Below are positions 16,710-25,289 of a DNA stretch of 64,000 nucleotides, in pieces. The notes beneath the pieces are model-generated. The model did not search any database, was not told where the DNA came from, and saw nothing but the letters and a program-made list of their open reading frames with translations. How positions within the stretch are numbered: the stretch's first letter is position 1; every line of letters begins with the position of its first letter. Made by a program: the position numbers and the translations under genes. Source of the stretch: Pseudaeromonas paramecii (GTDB lineage: Bacteria > Pseudomonadota > Gammaproteobacteria > Enterobacterales > Aeromonadaceae); contig NZ_BAABFC010000007.1 of the NCBI RefSeq assembly GCF_039540575.1, positions 62,001 to 126,000 of the forward strand, in the 5' to 3' direction.

Positions 16710-18170
16710 TTGCATTGGTCTGCCGCCCGCTTTGCCTTGAGTTCACTGCACCAGCTGCTGATCCCCCAACTGACCCTGGCCCCTGGGCAATGCTGGGCCT
16801 TTGTCGGTGCCAATGGCAGCGGCAAGACGGCCCTGGCCCGCGCCCTGTGCGGCGAATTGCCGTTGCTGGCGGGTGAGGCGCCGCCGGCACCCGAGGCGCT
16901 GCGCTTGAGCTTCGAGCAGCAGCAGGCCTTGGTCGATCAGGACTGGCAGCGCCGCAACACCGACATGCTGGCCGACGGGGAGGAGGCGGGCTGGCTGGCC
17001 GGGGAGCTGTTGCCAGCGGCGGCCGTTCAGACTTCCCCGGGGCAGCGGCTGCTGACGGAACTGGGTCTCTTGCCGCTGCTGGCGCGTCCGTTTCGGGTAC
17101 TCTCCAGCGGCGAGGGGCGCAAGCTGCTGTTGGCCCGCGCCCTGCTGCAGGCGCCCCGCTGGTTGGTTCTGGATGAGCCCTTTGACGGCCTGGACGCCCA
17201 GGCCCGTCGCGAGCTGACCGAGCGGCTGCAGTCTTTGCATCGACAAGGGCAGGGGCTGGTGCTCATCCTCAATCGCTTTGACGAGGTGCCGCCCTGTGCC
17301 ACCCATCTGGGCGTGCTGGGGGATAACCAACTGCTGCTGACGGGGGCGCGGGAGTCTGTCATGGCTTCCGCCGAGGTGCGGCAATGGCAGCTGCTGGAGC
17401 AGCAGGCGCCCTGCAGCCTGCCTCCGCCGGCCCAACCCGCCGCTGCACCAGGCCTGCCCCTGGTCGAGCTGCATCAGCTGACCATCCGCTATGATGAGCA
17501 CAGGGTGATCCAGGGTCTGGATTGGGCGCTGCTGCCTGGCCAGCACTGGCAGATCACCGGGCCCAATGGTGCCGGCAAGTCGACCCTGCTGTCGGTTATT
17601 ACGGGGGATCATCCCCAGGGCTACTGCAACCAGGTCACCCTGTTTGGTCGGCGGCGAGGCAGCGGCGAGAGTATCTGGGACATCAAGCGCCACATCGGCC
17701 TGGTGAGTCCGGCGCTGCACCTGGAATACCGGGTGCAGACCACCCCGGAGGCGGTGATCTTGTCGGGCTTTTATGACTCCATCGGCCTGTATCAGACGCC
17801 GGGGGATCTGGAGCTGTCTCTGACTCGACGCTGGCTGGCACTGCTGGGGCTCAGTGACCAGGCGCGACGCCCTTTTCACAGCCTGTCGTTTGGCCAGCAG
17901 CGGCTGCTGCTGATTGCCCGCGCCCTGGTGAAGCATCCGCCGCTGCTGATCCTGGATGAACCCCTGCAGGGACTGGATCCCATCAACCGGCATCTGGTGC
18001 GCCACTGGGTGGGCCGGCTGATGGCGGCGGGCCGCAGCCAGGTGCTGTTTGTCTCGCACCATGCCGAGGATGCGCCGGAAGGCATCACCCACAGATTGAG
18101 CTTCGAGTCGGACGGGCAGGGCGGCTATGGTTATCGTCAACTGGCCCTGCACACCGAAACGCACGAGTAG
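16710..18170 (+). CDS. modF: ModF: tandem ABC ATPase (molybdenum transport/photorepair protein)
   Basis: A 486-residue protein of two fused ABC ATPase domains. Walker A motifs are GANGSGKT (about 33) and GPNGAGKS (about 283); Walker B motifs are WLVLDEPFDG and LLILDEPLQG; signatures are LSSGEG and LSFGQQ. The match to E. coli ModF extends along the whole length, including WDIKRHIG and HHAEDAPEGITHR. No membrane domain is present and the exact role of ModF is unsettled. It starts with TTG at 16710, chosen because TAGGAGA lies 8 bp upstream and no ATG fits. Confidence 0.9.
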   Translation: MHWSAARFALSSLHQLLIPQLTLAPGQCWAFVGANGSGKTALARALCGELPLLAGEAPPAPEALRLSFEQQQALVDQDWQRRNTDMLADGEEAGWLAGELLPAAAVQTSPGQRLLTELGLLPLLARPFRVLSSGEGRKLLLARALLQAPRWLVLDEPFDGLDAQARRELTERLQSLHRQGQGLVLILNRFDEVPPCATHLGVLGDNQLLLTGARESVMASAEVRQWQLLEQQAPCSLPPPAQPAAAPGLPLVELHQLTIRYDEHRVIQGLDWALLPGQHWQITGPNGAGKSTLLSVITGDHPQGYCNQVTLFGRRRGSGESIWDIKRHIGLVSPALHLEYRVQTTPEAVILSGFYDSIGLYQTPGDLELSLTRRWLALLGLSDQARRPFHSLSFGQQRLLLIARALVKHPPLLILDEPLQGLDPINRHLVRHWVGRLMAAGRSQVLFVSHHAEDAPEGITHRLSFESDGQGGYGYRQLALHTETHE

Positions 18171-18197
18171 AAAAAAGCACCTATATAAGGAGAGAGT

Positions 18198-18629
18198 ATG
18201 GCCATTTGGCAGCGCGATTTTACCCTGGACGGGCTCAATGCCGGCTCCGCCAATACCCTAGTGGCTCATCTGGGAATACGCTATACCCAAGTCAGTGACG
18301 ACAGCCTGGTGGGGATCATGCCGGTGGGGCCCACAGTGCATCAGCCCATGGGACTGCTCCATGGCGGCGCATCCGTGGTGCTGGCGGAGACCCTGGGGTC
18401 GGTGGCGGGCAACCTGGCGGTGCCGCGGACGCACTGCTGTGTGGGGTTGGAGATCAATGCCAACCACCTGCGGGCCATGCGTGAGGGACTCGTGACCGGG
18501 ATGGCGTCCCCCTTGCACCTGGGGGCCACCACTCAGGTGTGGCAGATCCGGCTGGAGGATGAGGCTCAGCGGCTCATCTGTATCAGCCGTCTGACCCTGG
18601 CCGTACTGAAGAACAAACCGAAGCGCTGA
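18198..18629 (+). CDS. Hotdog-fold acyl-CoA thioesterase, YdiI/MenI type
   Basis: A 143-residue PaaI/YdiI-type hotdog protein. HQPMGLLHGGASVVLAETLGS (about residues 48-68) carries the family HGG motif and the likely catalytic Glu in LAET. E. coli YdiI hydrolyses 1,4-dihydroxy-2-naphthoyl-CoA in menaquinone synthesis and other aryl/acyl-CoAs; which substrate applies here is inference. It follows modF by 27 bp with AAGGAGAGAGT before the ATG, so probably the same transcript. Confidence 0.85.
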   Translation: MAIWQRDFTLDGLNAGSANTLVAHLGIRYTQVSDDSLVGIMPVGPTVHQPMGLLHGGASVVLAETLGSVAGNLAVPRTHCCVGLEINANHLRAMREGLVTGMASPLHLGATTQVWQIRLEDEAQRLICISRLTLAVLKNKPKR

Positions 18630-18648
18630 GATTAATGTCACATTTTTA

Positions 18649-18677
18649 ACGACAAGGCGGAGGGTTATGGTTATAAT
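18649..18677 (+). promoter_or_regulatory. Promoter of deaD
   Basis: ACGACA, a 17-bp spacer and a perfect TATAAT. The predicted start near 18684 leaves an 83-nt untranslated leader, as might be expected for a cold-regulated helicase mRNA. Confidence 0.6.
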
Positions 18678-18766
18678 CGCCCCCCTTTTTCGGGCCAGCC
18701 AGCGACTCCAGATGTTTTTCTGCCGCTACAGCGCCCGCCCCACGACACTGTCTAACGGAAGAAAAT

Positions 18767-20656
18767 ATGTCTGAGAACGAGACCCTGCCCAGCTTTGAAC
18801 AACTGGGTCTGGCTGAACCTATCCTGCGCGCCCTGAACGACGTAGGCTATGAAACCCCGTCCCCCATCCAGGCCGCCGCCATTCCGCCGCTGCTGGAAGG
18901 CCGCGATCTGCTGGGCCAAGCCCAGACAGGTACCGGTAAGACGGCCGCCTTCGCCCTGCCGCTCATCTCCCGCTTGAACGCCAGCGATACCGCCACCCAG
19001 GTGCTGGTGCTGGCCCCGACCCGGGAGCTGGCCATTCAGGTGGCCGAGGCGTGCCAAAGCTATGCCAAGTACCTGCCGGACTTCCATGTGCTGCCCATCT
19101 ACGGCGGCTCCTCCTACGACACCCAACTGCGTGCCCTCAAGCGTGGTGCCCAGGTGGTGGTGGGGACCCCTGGCCGGGTGATGGACATGATGCGCCGCGG
19201 CAAGCTGGACTTGTCCGCCCTGCGTGCCCTGGTACTGGATGAAGCCGATGAGATGCTGCGCATGGGCTTCATCGACGATGTGGAGTGGATCATCGAGCAG
19301 TGCCCCTTCGATCGTCAGATCGCCCTGTTCTCCGCCACCATGCCCGATGTGATCCGCCGTGTGGCCCACCGCCACCTGCAGGAACCCAAAGAGGTGAAGA
19401 TCGCGGCCAAGACCAGCACCGCCTCCACCGTGCGTCAGCGCTACTGGATGGTCTCCGGTCTGCACAAGCTGGATGCCATGACCCGTCTGCTGGAAGTGGA
19501 ACCCTACGATGCCCTGCTGGCGTTCGTGCGTACCAAGACGGCGGCGGAAGAGCTGGCCACCAAGCTGGCCGCCCGTGGTCATGCCTGTGAGGCCCTGCAC
19601 GGCGATATCCCGCAGAAGCTGCGTGAGCGCACCGTGGAGAAGCTCAAGGGCGGCCAACTGGACATTCTGGTGGCCACCGACGTGGTTGCCCGGGGTCTGG
19701 ATGTGGAGCGGATCACCCACGTGGTGAACTACGACATTCCCTACGACACCGAATCTTATGTACACCGTATCGGCCGGACCGGCCGTGCTGGTCGTAGCGG
19801 GGATGCCATCCTGTTCGTCGCTCCCCGCGAGCGCCGCATGCTGCGTGCCATCGAGCACACCACCCGTCAGCCCATCGAGCCGATGCACATGCCCACCGCC
19901 CAGGACATCAACCGTCACCGGATGGAGCAGTTCAAGCAACAGATCCGCGACACCCTGCTGTCGGACGATCTGGAACAGTACCAGGAAGTGGTGGCCGAGT
20001 TCCTGCAGGACGACACCACGGATCCGCTGGATCTGTGTGCCGCCCTGGCCAAGATGGTCAAGGGGGACGAGCCCCTGTTCATGGACGAAAGCCAGCCTGA
20101 GCCGGCTCAGCGCAACATGGACGATCGCCGAGATCGCAACAGTGAGCGCGGCTTTGAGCGTGACGATCGCCACGAGCGTCGTGAACGCAAGCAGCCCAGC
20201 ACTGGCCCGCGTCCGCTGAAGGACCATCCTGAGGTGAGCACGGTACGCTACCGTGTCGAAGTGGGTTATGAGCACGGCGTCAAGCCAGGCCAGATCGTCG
20301 GTGCCATCGCCAACGAGGCGGACATCGACAGCTCCTACATTGGCCATATCGAAATCTTCGACACCTGCACTACCGTGGATCTGCCCGAAGGCATGCCGGA
20401 AGAGGTGATGGATGTGCTGAAGAAGGCCCGGGTCTGTGGCCGTCCGCTGGAGATCAGCGTCTTCACCGGTGAGCTGCCCCAGCGCAGCGAGCGCCGTGGC
20501 AAGCCGTTTGGCGGCAAGCCCTTCGGTGGCGACAGTCGCGGTCGTGGTGACGGGCGTGGTCGTGGCGAAGGCCGGGAGCGGCCCTTCGGTAACGACCGGG
20601 GCGACTTCAAGCGGGGTCCGCGCAAGTTTGACAAGGGCGGCCGCAACGACCGCTAA
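18767..20656 (+). CDS. deaD: ATP-dependent RNA helicase DeaD (CsdA)
   Basis: A 629-residue DEAD-box helicase. Visible motifs include the Q motif (PSPIQ), AQTGTGKT, PTRELA, GTPGR, DEAD in VLDEADEML (about 156), SAT, and HRIGRTGRAGR. After the helicase core come the DbpA-like RNA-binding domain (RVEVGYEHGVKPGQIVGAI) and a Gly/Arg-rich tail of KPFGG and RGRG repeats. DeaD unwinds structured RNA, helps 50S ribosome assembly and acts at low temperature. It is a single-gene unit with its own promoter and terminator. Confidence 0.95.
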   Translation: MSENETLPSFEQLGLAEPILRALNDVGYETPSPIQAAAIPPLLEGRDLLGQAQTGTGKTAAFALPLISRLNASDTATQVLVLAPTRELAIQVAEACQSYAKYLPDFHVLPIYGGSSYDTQLRALKRGAQVVVGTPGRVMDMMRRGKLDLSALRALVLDEADEMLRMGFIDDVEWIIEQCPFDRQIALFSATMPDVIRRVAHRHLQEPKEVKIAAKTSTASTVRQRYWMVSGLHKLDAMTRLLEVEPYDALLAFVRTKTAAEELATKLAARGHACEALHGDIPQKLRERTVEKLKGGQLDILVATDVVARGLDVERITHVVNYDIPYDTESYVHRIGRTGRAGRSGDAILFVAPRERRMLRAIEHTTRQPIEPMHMPTAQDINRHRMEQFKQQIRDTLLSDDLEQYQEVVAEFLQDDTTDPLDLCAALAKMVKGDEPLFMDESQPEPAQRNMDDRRDRNSERGFERDDRHERRERKQPSTGPRPLKDHPEVSTVRYRVEVGYEHGVKPGQIVGAIANEADIDSSYIGHIEIFDTCTTVDLPEGMPEEVMDVLKKARVCGRPLEISVFTGELPQRSERRGKPFGGKPFGGDSRGRGDGRGRGEGRERPFGNDRGDFKRGPRKFDKGGRNDR

Positions 20657-20674
20657 GCCCCCTTGTTAGACAAG

Positions 20675-20699
20675 AGCCCCCGCTTGCCGGGGGCTTTTT
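20675..20699 (+). terminator. Rho-independent terminator of deaD
   Basis: AGCCCCCG, loop CTTGC, CGGGGGCT, then TTTTG; 19 bp after the stop codon. Confidence 0.88.
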
Positions 20700-20861
20700 G
20701 TTTTGATTCAGCAGGCTATTATTCTAATAAATTGAAATAAAAGCGTTTTACCGCACTTTTACCTGCCATGGGGTCCCACATAATCATGAGTGCACCCGCT
20801 GTCCGCCGGCCACTGAGCAGCCGGTAAGCCGGGGCGGGCGCCACATAAGGAGCTACGTATC

Positions 20862-21632
20862 ATGAGTCACGCCGTATTTCATTTAGGTTTGCAACAGGCC
20901 GATCTGGCCGGCGCCACCCTGGCCATAGTGCCGGGGGATCCGGAACGGGTGAAGCGTATCGCCGAGCGGATGGAGAATCCCCGCTTTCTGGCCAGCCATC
21001 GTGAGTTCACCAGCTATCTGGCGGAACTGTCTGGGGTGCCTGTGGTGATCTGCTCCACCGGCATCGGTGGACCCTCCACCTCCATCGCGGTGGAAGAGCT
21101 GGCCCAGCTGGGTGTTCGCACCTTCCTGCGGGTGGGCACCACGGGGGCCATTCAACCCCATGTGGCGGTGGGGGATGTGATCGTCACTACGGGTTCGGTA
21201 CGCCTGGATGGGGCCAGTCTGCATTTTGCGCCGCTGGAGTTTCCGGCGGTTGCCGACTTTGCCTGTACCACCGCCCTGGTGGCGGCCGCCCAGGCTGCGG
21301 GGTGTGAGCCCCACGTGGGTGTTACCGCCTCCTCCGATACCTTCTATCCGGGCCAGGAGCGCTACGATACCTTCTCCGGTCGGGTGACCCGGCGCTTTGC
21401 CGGCTCCATGGCGCAGTGGCAGGCCATGGGCGTGCTCAACTACGAGATGGAATCGGCAACCCTGCTGACCATGTGTGCCAGTCAGGGGCTCAAAGCGGGC
21501 TGTGTGGCGGGGGTGATCGTCAATCGTACCGGCCAGGAGATCCCGGATGCGGTGACCCTGGCCAAGACCGAAGGGGATGCGGTGGCCATCGTCATCGCGG
21601 CGGCCCGTCAACTGGTGACCGGCGCGGTCTAA
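20862..21632 (+). CDS. udp: Uridine phosphorylase
   Basis: A 256-residue NP-1 family nucleoside phosphorylase. GDPERVKRIAERM (about 25-37) holds the phosphate-binding residues, RVGTTGAIQPHVAVGD (about 90) is the family signature, and YEMESATLLTMCASQG near 195 contacts the nucleoside. It converts uridine and phosphate to uracil and ribose-1-phosphate. TAAGGAGC precedes the ATG. The 205 bp upstream (20657-20861) hold the deaD terminator and an AT-rich stretch; I see no convincing CytR or CRP site there. Confidence 0.94.
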   Translation: MSHAVFHLGLQQADLAGATLAIVPGDPERVKRIAERMENPRFLASHREFTSYLAELSGVPVVICSTGIGGPSTSIAVEELAQLGVRTFLRVGTTGAIQPHVAVGDVIVTTGSVRLDGASLHFAPLEFPAVADFACTTALVAAAQAAGCEPHVGVTASSDTFYPGQERYDTFSGRVTRRFAGSMAQWQAMGVLNYEMESATLLTMCASQGLKAGCVAGVIVNRTGQEIPDAVTLAKTEGDAVAIVIAAARQLVTGAV

Positions 21633-21655
21633 GGCCAGCCGTCATTTGCCAATCC

Positions 21656-21690
21656 AAAAAAACAGGGTGCAGTGCGCACCCTGTTTTTTT
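21656..21690. terminator. Bidirectional terminator between udp and recN
   Basis: A7, then CAGGGTGC, loop AGTGC, GCACCCTG and T7. A-tract and T-tract flank the stem, so it can stop the convergent udp (+) and recN (-) transcripts. Confidence 0.88.
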
Positions 21691-21765
21691 ATCACTGTTG
21701 TCCGATCGATCATGCCAATCACGCTGACATCTGCCGCCGGACTTTATACCGGATTCTCCGCCAGG

Positions 21766-23433
21766 CTAGGCCTGGGCCAGCAGCTCACGGGCATTGGCCA
21801 GGGTGTTGTCGGTGATCTGATCGCCCCCCAGCAGGCGGGCCAGCTCACCCAGCCGGCCACTGAGGTCCAGGGCGGCCATGCTGGTCTGGGTCTGCTCGCC
21901 ATCGTGCTGTTTGGCCACCAGGAAATGGTGATGTCCCTGACCCGCCACCTGGGGCAGGTGGGTGACCACCAGAACCTGGGTGGATTGGCCCAGCTGGCGC
22001 AGCAACCTTCCCACCACGGCGGCGGTGGGACCACTGATCCCCACATCCACCTCATCGAAGATGAGGCTGGGGGTGGCGATGCGCTCGGCGGTGATCACCT
22101 GGATGGCGAGACTGATGCGGGAGAGTTCGCCGCCGGAGGCCACCTTGGCCAGGGGTTGCAAGGGTTGTCCCGGGTTGGTTGCCACCAAAAATTGCACCAG
22201 ATCCTGACCCAGCGGGCTGGGGTGTCGATCGGCCGCCGGGCTGATGTCGATGACGAGACGGCCCTGGGGCATGTTGAGCTGTTGCATATGCTGACTGATC
22301 TGCTCCCCCAGTTGCTGGGCATAGCGGCTACGGCTGGCACTGAGGCGACCGGCGGCGGCTTGGTAGGCACTCAGGCTGGCCTGTAGACCGGCCTGCAGGC
22401 CCTCAAGCTGCTCATCACAGGCCAGCAAGCTGGTCAACTCGGCCTGCAAGCCGGCATGGTGGGCCACCAGCTCGGCCGGCTTGATCTGGTGCTTGCGGGC
22501 CAGGTCCAGTGTCTTGGTGAGACGGCTCTCCAATTGGGCGAAACGCTCGGGATCCGGCTCCAGCCGATCCAGATAGTGACGCAGCTCGTCATAGCCCTCA
22601 TCCAGTTGGATCTGGGCTTCCTGCAGCAGCCCCAAGGCCGGCTGCAGGGCCGGATCCAGGCTCTGCATCTGCTCCAGGCGACGAATGAGGGCCTTGAGCT
22701 GACCTAAAACCGTGTATTCATCATTGTCGTGCAGGCCATCCAGACAGTACTGACAGTCCGCCACCAGGGCACCGCTGTTGGCCAGGCGGCTGTGCTCCGC
22801 CTCGATGGTGGCGAATTCCCCGTCCTGCAGGGCAAACTCGTCGAGCTCCTGCACCTGATACTCCAACAGCTGACGGCGGGCCTGCCGCTGTTCGGCCTCC
22901 TGCTGCAGGCGCAGCAGCGTCTGTTGTTGTTGGCGCCAGCTCTGGTGATGCTGGCGCACCTCCTCCAGCAGGCTGGTGTGAGCGGCATAGGCATCCAGTA
23001 TGGCCAGCTGTTGTTCGGGCCGCATCAGCAATTGGTGGGCGTGTTGGCCGTGGATGTTGATAAGCAGCTGACCCAGGGCCTTGAGTTGTGCCAGCGGCAC
23101 CGGGGTGCCGTTGATGTAGGCGCGGGAGCGGCCCTCAGCCGTGATCACCCGCCGCAGCAGACACTCGTCTTCCGTCTCCAGCTCCTGCTGTTGCAACCAG
23201 CGGCGAGCCGGCGGGTTGCGCAACAGGTTGAAACGGGCACTGATTTCCGTCTTGTCGCATCCTGGCCGTATCATGCTGGCCTCGGCTCTACCGCCCAGGG
23301 CCAGGCCCAAGGCATCAATCGCGATGGATTTACCGGCGCCGGTCTCCCCCGTGATGCTGGTCATGCCGGACTGCAGATCCAGCTCGAGGAATTTGACGAT
23401 GGCGAAGTTATGGATAGTGAGTTGAGTCAGCAT
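21766..23433 (-). CDS. recN: DNA repair protein RecN
   Basis: A 555-residue SMC-like ATPase. Walker A is GETGAGKS (29-36); a long Gln/Leu-rich coiled coil fills the middle; the C-terminal half has the ABC signature SGGELSRISLAI and Walker B SLIFDEVDVGISG. RecN acts early in double-strand-break repair with RecA. The start ATG has AGGTGCCGC upstream. Two LexA boxes lie 18-59 bp before the start, so it is SOS-induced. It is downstream of nadK on the same strand. Confidence 0.95.
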   Translation of the reverse strand: MLTQLTIHNFAIVKFLELDLQSGMTSITGETGAGKSIAIDALGLALGGRAEASMIRPGCDKTEISARFNLLRNPPARRWLQQQELETEDECLLRRVITAEGRSRAYINGTPVPLAQLKALGQLLINIHGQHAHQLLMRPEQQLAILDAYAAHTSLLEEVRQHHQSWRQQQQTLLRLQQEAEQRQARRQLLEYQVQELDEFALQDGEFATIEAEHSRLANSGALVADCQYCLDGLHDNDEYTVLGQLKALIRRLEQMQSLDPALQPALGLLQEAQIQLDEGYDELRHYLDRLEPDPERFAQLESRLTKTLDLARKHQIKPAELVAHHAGLQAELTSLLACDEQLEGLQAGLQASLSAYQAAAGRLSASRSRYAQQLGEQISQHMQQLNMPQGRLVIDISPAADRHPSPLGQDLVQFLVATNPGQPLQPLAKVASGGELSRISLAIQVITAERIATPSLIFDEVDVGISGPTAAVVGRLLRQLGQSTQVLVVTHLPQVAGQGHHHFLVAKQHDGEQTQTSMAALDLSGRLGELARLLGGDQITDNTLANARELLAQA

Positions 23434-23450
23434 GCGGCACCTGCGAACAA

Positions 23451-23470
23451 TACTGTATTGACAAACAGTA
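23451..23470. promoter_or_regulatory. LexA (SOS) box 1 of recN
   Basis: TACTGTATTGACAAACAGTA fits the LexA consensus CTG-N10-CAG with AT-rich centre. Confidence 0.88.
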
Positions 23471-23472
23471 TA

Positions 23473-23492
23473 TACTGTTTATCAATACAGTA
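23473..23492. promoter_or_regulatory. LexA (SOS) box 2 of recN
   Basis: TACTGTTTATCAATACAGTA, a second CTG-N10-CAG site, 22 bp from the first in centre-to-centre distance. Tandem LexA boxes before recN are also known in E. coli. Confidence 0.88.
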
Positions 23493-23522
23493 AAGCGCGA
23501 AAAGTGCACAGGGTGAGGCGAA

Positions 23523-24407
23523 CTAGAACAGCTTGCTACCCCAGCTGAGTTTACTTCTTAGTACGTTGAAATAACTGTGATTTTCAGGGTGAAGCAGCCG
23601 CAGTCTGTGGGGCGCCTTGGCGATCAGTATCTCGTCGCCGGGGTTGACCGCCAGGTTGACGTGGCCGTCGCAGCTCAGCAGCAGTTGTTCAGCCTGATCG
23701 TCGGGTGACACCACCAGTTTCACCTGACTGTCGGCATCGATGACGATGGGGCGGCAGCTCAAGGTATGGGGGAACATGGGCACCAATGAGAGGGCATTGA
23801 GCCCGGGAGTGAGGATGGGTCCGCCGGCAGAGAGGGCATAGGCGGTGGAACCGGTGGGGGTGGCGACTATGATGCCGTCAGCCCGTTGGCTGTACATGAA
23901 GTTGTCATCTATGTAGACGGCAAAATCAATCATGTGGGCCACCTTGCCCGGATGCAGCACCACCTCGTTGAGTGCCGTATTGGCTGCCTTGCGTTCGCCG
24001 TGGCGGTGCACTGCGGCCTCCAGCAAGAAGCGATACTCGGTCTGAAAACGTCCTTGCAGCACCTGACTCAGCGGCTCGGCAAAGTCTTGCGGTGTCAGAT
24101 CGGTCAAAAAACCCAGGTTACCCCGGTTTACCCCCAGCACGGCCACATCGAAGCGCGCCAGCACCCGGGCGGCCCCCAGCATGTTGCCATCGCCCCCCAC
24201 CACTATGGCCAGATCAGCCTCTTCCCCCAACTGCACCAGATCCCGGGCACAGGCGGGATCCACGCCCAGCTGGCGGGCCACGCGACTCTCGACCAGGACG
24301 GGATAACCCAGTGCGCGCAGATAATCGTGCAGGGCCTGCAGTGTCTCGTTGGTGCCGGCATGTTGGGGCTTGCCGATGAGGGCAATGGTGTTAAAGGCTT
24401 GAGCCAT
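23523..24407 (-). CDS. nadK: NAD kinase
   Basis: A 294-residue NAD kinase, close to the 292 of E. coli. GGDGNML (71-77) is the catalytic/ATP loop with its essential Asp; NEVVLHPG and the long ATPTGSTAYALSAGGPI complete the signature. It makes NADP from NAD and ATP in the cytosol. The frame stays open to 25001 across the divergent grpE, but ATG 24407 (MAQAF) matches the family N terminus. nadK and recN on one strand diverging from grpE is a common gammaproteobacterial layout. Confidence 0.95.
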   Translation of the reverse strand: MAQAFNTIALIGKPQHAGTNETLQALHDYLRALGYPVLVESRVARQLGVDPACARDLVQLGEEADLAIVVGGDGNMLGAARVLARFDVAVLGVNRGNLGFLTDLTPQDFAEPLSQVLQGRFQTEYRFLLEAAVHRHGERKAANTALNEVVLHPGKVAHMIDFAVYIDDNFMYSQRADGIIVATPTGSTAYALSAGGPILTPGLNALSLVPMFPHTLSCRPIVIDADSQVKLVVSPDDQAEQLLLSCDGHVNLAVNPGDEILIAKAPHRLRLLHPENHSYFNVLRSKLSWGSKLF

Positions 24408-24503
24408 AATGCAATGCTCGCAAAACCAGTGGGGCTCCAGTATAGCGCCAAAGGCCGATACCACCGCAAGCCTGCTGCAAACGCTGCGGATTTTCGCCCT
24501 GGC

Positions 24504-24530
24504 CTTGAAAGCGGGATCTTCATCCCCATA
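24504..24530 (+). promoter_or_regulatory. Sigma-32 heat-shock promoter of grpE
   Basis: CTTGAAA, 13-bp spacer, CCCCATA, matching the E. coli sigma-32 consensus (CTTGAAA-N11-16-CCCCAT-T). It is 36 bp before the grpE ATG. Confidence 0.88.
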
Positions 24531-24566
24531 ATAGCTGCAACTTGAAATAGGTAAGTGGGAGTCATC

Positions 24567-25145
24567 ATGAACAATCAGGACCAAGCGATGGAGCAACAGC
24601 AGGCGCAACCCGAGTTGGAGCAGGCCGAACAGGCGGTGCCCGAGGTGGAGTTTGATATGCAGGCGCTGCTGGAGAAGCTTGAAGCCGCCGAAGCCGCTGC
24701 CGCCGAAGAGCGGGACCGTGCCGTCCGCGCCGTGGCCGAGATGGAGAACATCCGCCGCCGCGCCGCCCAGGATGTGGAGAAGGCGCACAAGTTTGCGCTG
24801 GAGAAGTTTGTCGGTGAATTGCTGCCGGTGATCGACAATCTGGAGCGCGCCCTGGAGGCCGGTGACAAGGCCAATGAGGTGTTGCTGCCCCTGCTGGAAG
24901 GGGTGGAGCTGACCCTGCAATCCATGCAGAACTCGGTGGCCAAGTTTGGCGTGCAGGCCATCAACCCGCAGGGTCAGCCATTCGATCCCAACCAGCATCA
25001 AGCCATGAGCATGATTGAGAACGCCGAGGTGGCGCCCAACACGGTGATCGCCGTGATGCAGAAGGGCTACGAGCTCAACGGTCGTGTGGTGCGCCCGGCC
25101 ATGGTGATGGTGGCCAAGTCACCCAGCGTAGACACCCAGGCGTAA
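24567..25145 (+). CDS. grpE: Nucleotide exchange factor GrpE
   Basis: A 192-residue GrpE. An acidic/Gln-rich N terminus is followed by a long helix (about 30-85, rich in Glu/Ala/Arg), then the four-helix and beta-domain region with NPQGQPFDPNQHQAMSMIE (about 130-148) and the ending GRVVRPAMVMVAK. It releases ADP from DnaK. An upstream GTG at 24555 is in frame, but ATG 24567 is preferred, with GGGAG five bases before it. A sigma-32 promoter lies upstream and dnaK follows. Confidence 0.94.
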   Translation: MNNQDQAMEQQQAQPELEQAEQAVPEVEFDMQALLEKLEAAEAAAAEERDRAVRAVAEMENIRRRAAQDVEKAHKFALEKFVGELLPVIDNLERALEAGDKANEVLLPLLEGVELTLQSMQNSVAKFGVQAINPQGQPFDPNQHQAMSMIENAEVAPNTVIAVMQKGYELNGRVVRPAMVMVAKSPSVDTQA

Positions 25146-25163
25146 GTTTTTTTGGCCCTGGGC

Positions 25164-25189
25164 CTTGAAGGGGTAAAAGACACCCCCAT
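25164..25189 (+). promoter_or_regulatory. Sigma-32 heat-shock promoter of dnaK
   Basis: CTTGAAG, 13-bp spacer, CCCCATATA. It lies 101 bp before the dnaK ATG and makes dnaK-dnaJ independently heat-inducible from grpE. Confidence 0.85.
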
Positions 25190-25289
25190 ATAGCAGACAA
25201 GGCCGGGTGACAGCGCCAATGCGACAGCGCCGGATGTCACCGCCACAGTGCAATTGCGAATCAAGCATAAAGAATTTCGGAGAATAGAA

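Noticed and set aside
18752..20347. Long minus-strand frame opposite deaD
   Set aside because: Shadow of a highly conserved helicase gene; no motif.
20700..20861. CytR/CRP control site before udp
   Set aside because: No TGTGA-N6-TCACA-like pair could be found; the AT-rich stretch alone is not evidence.
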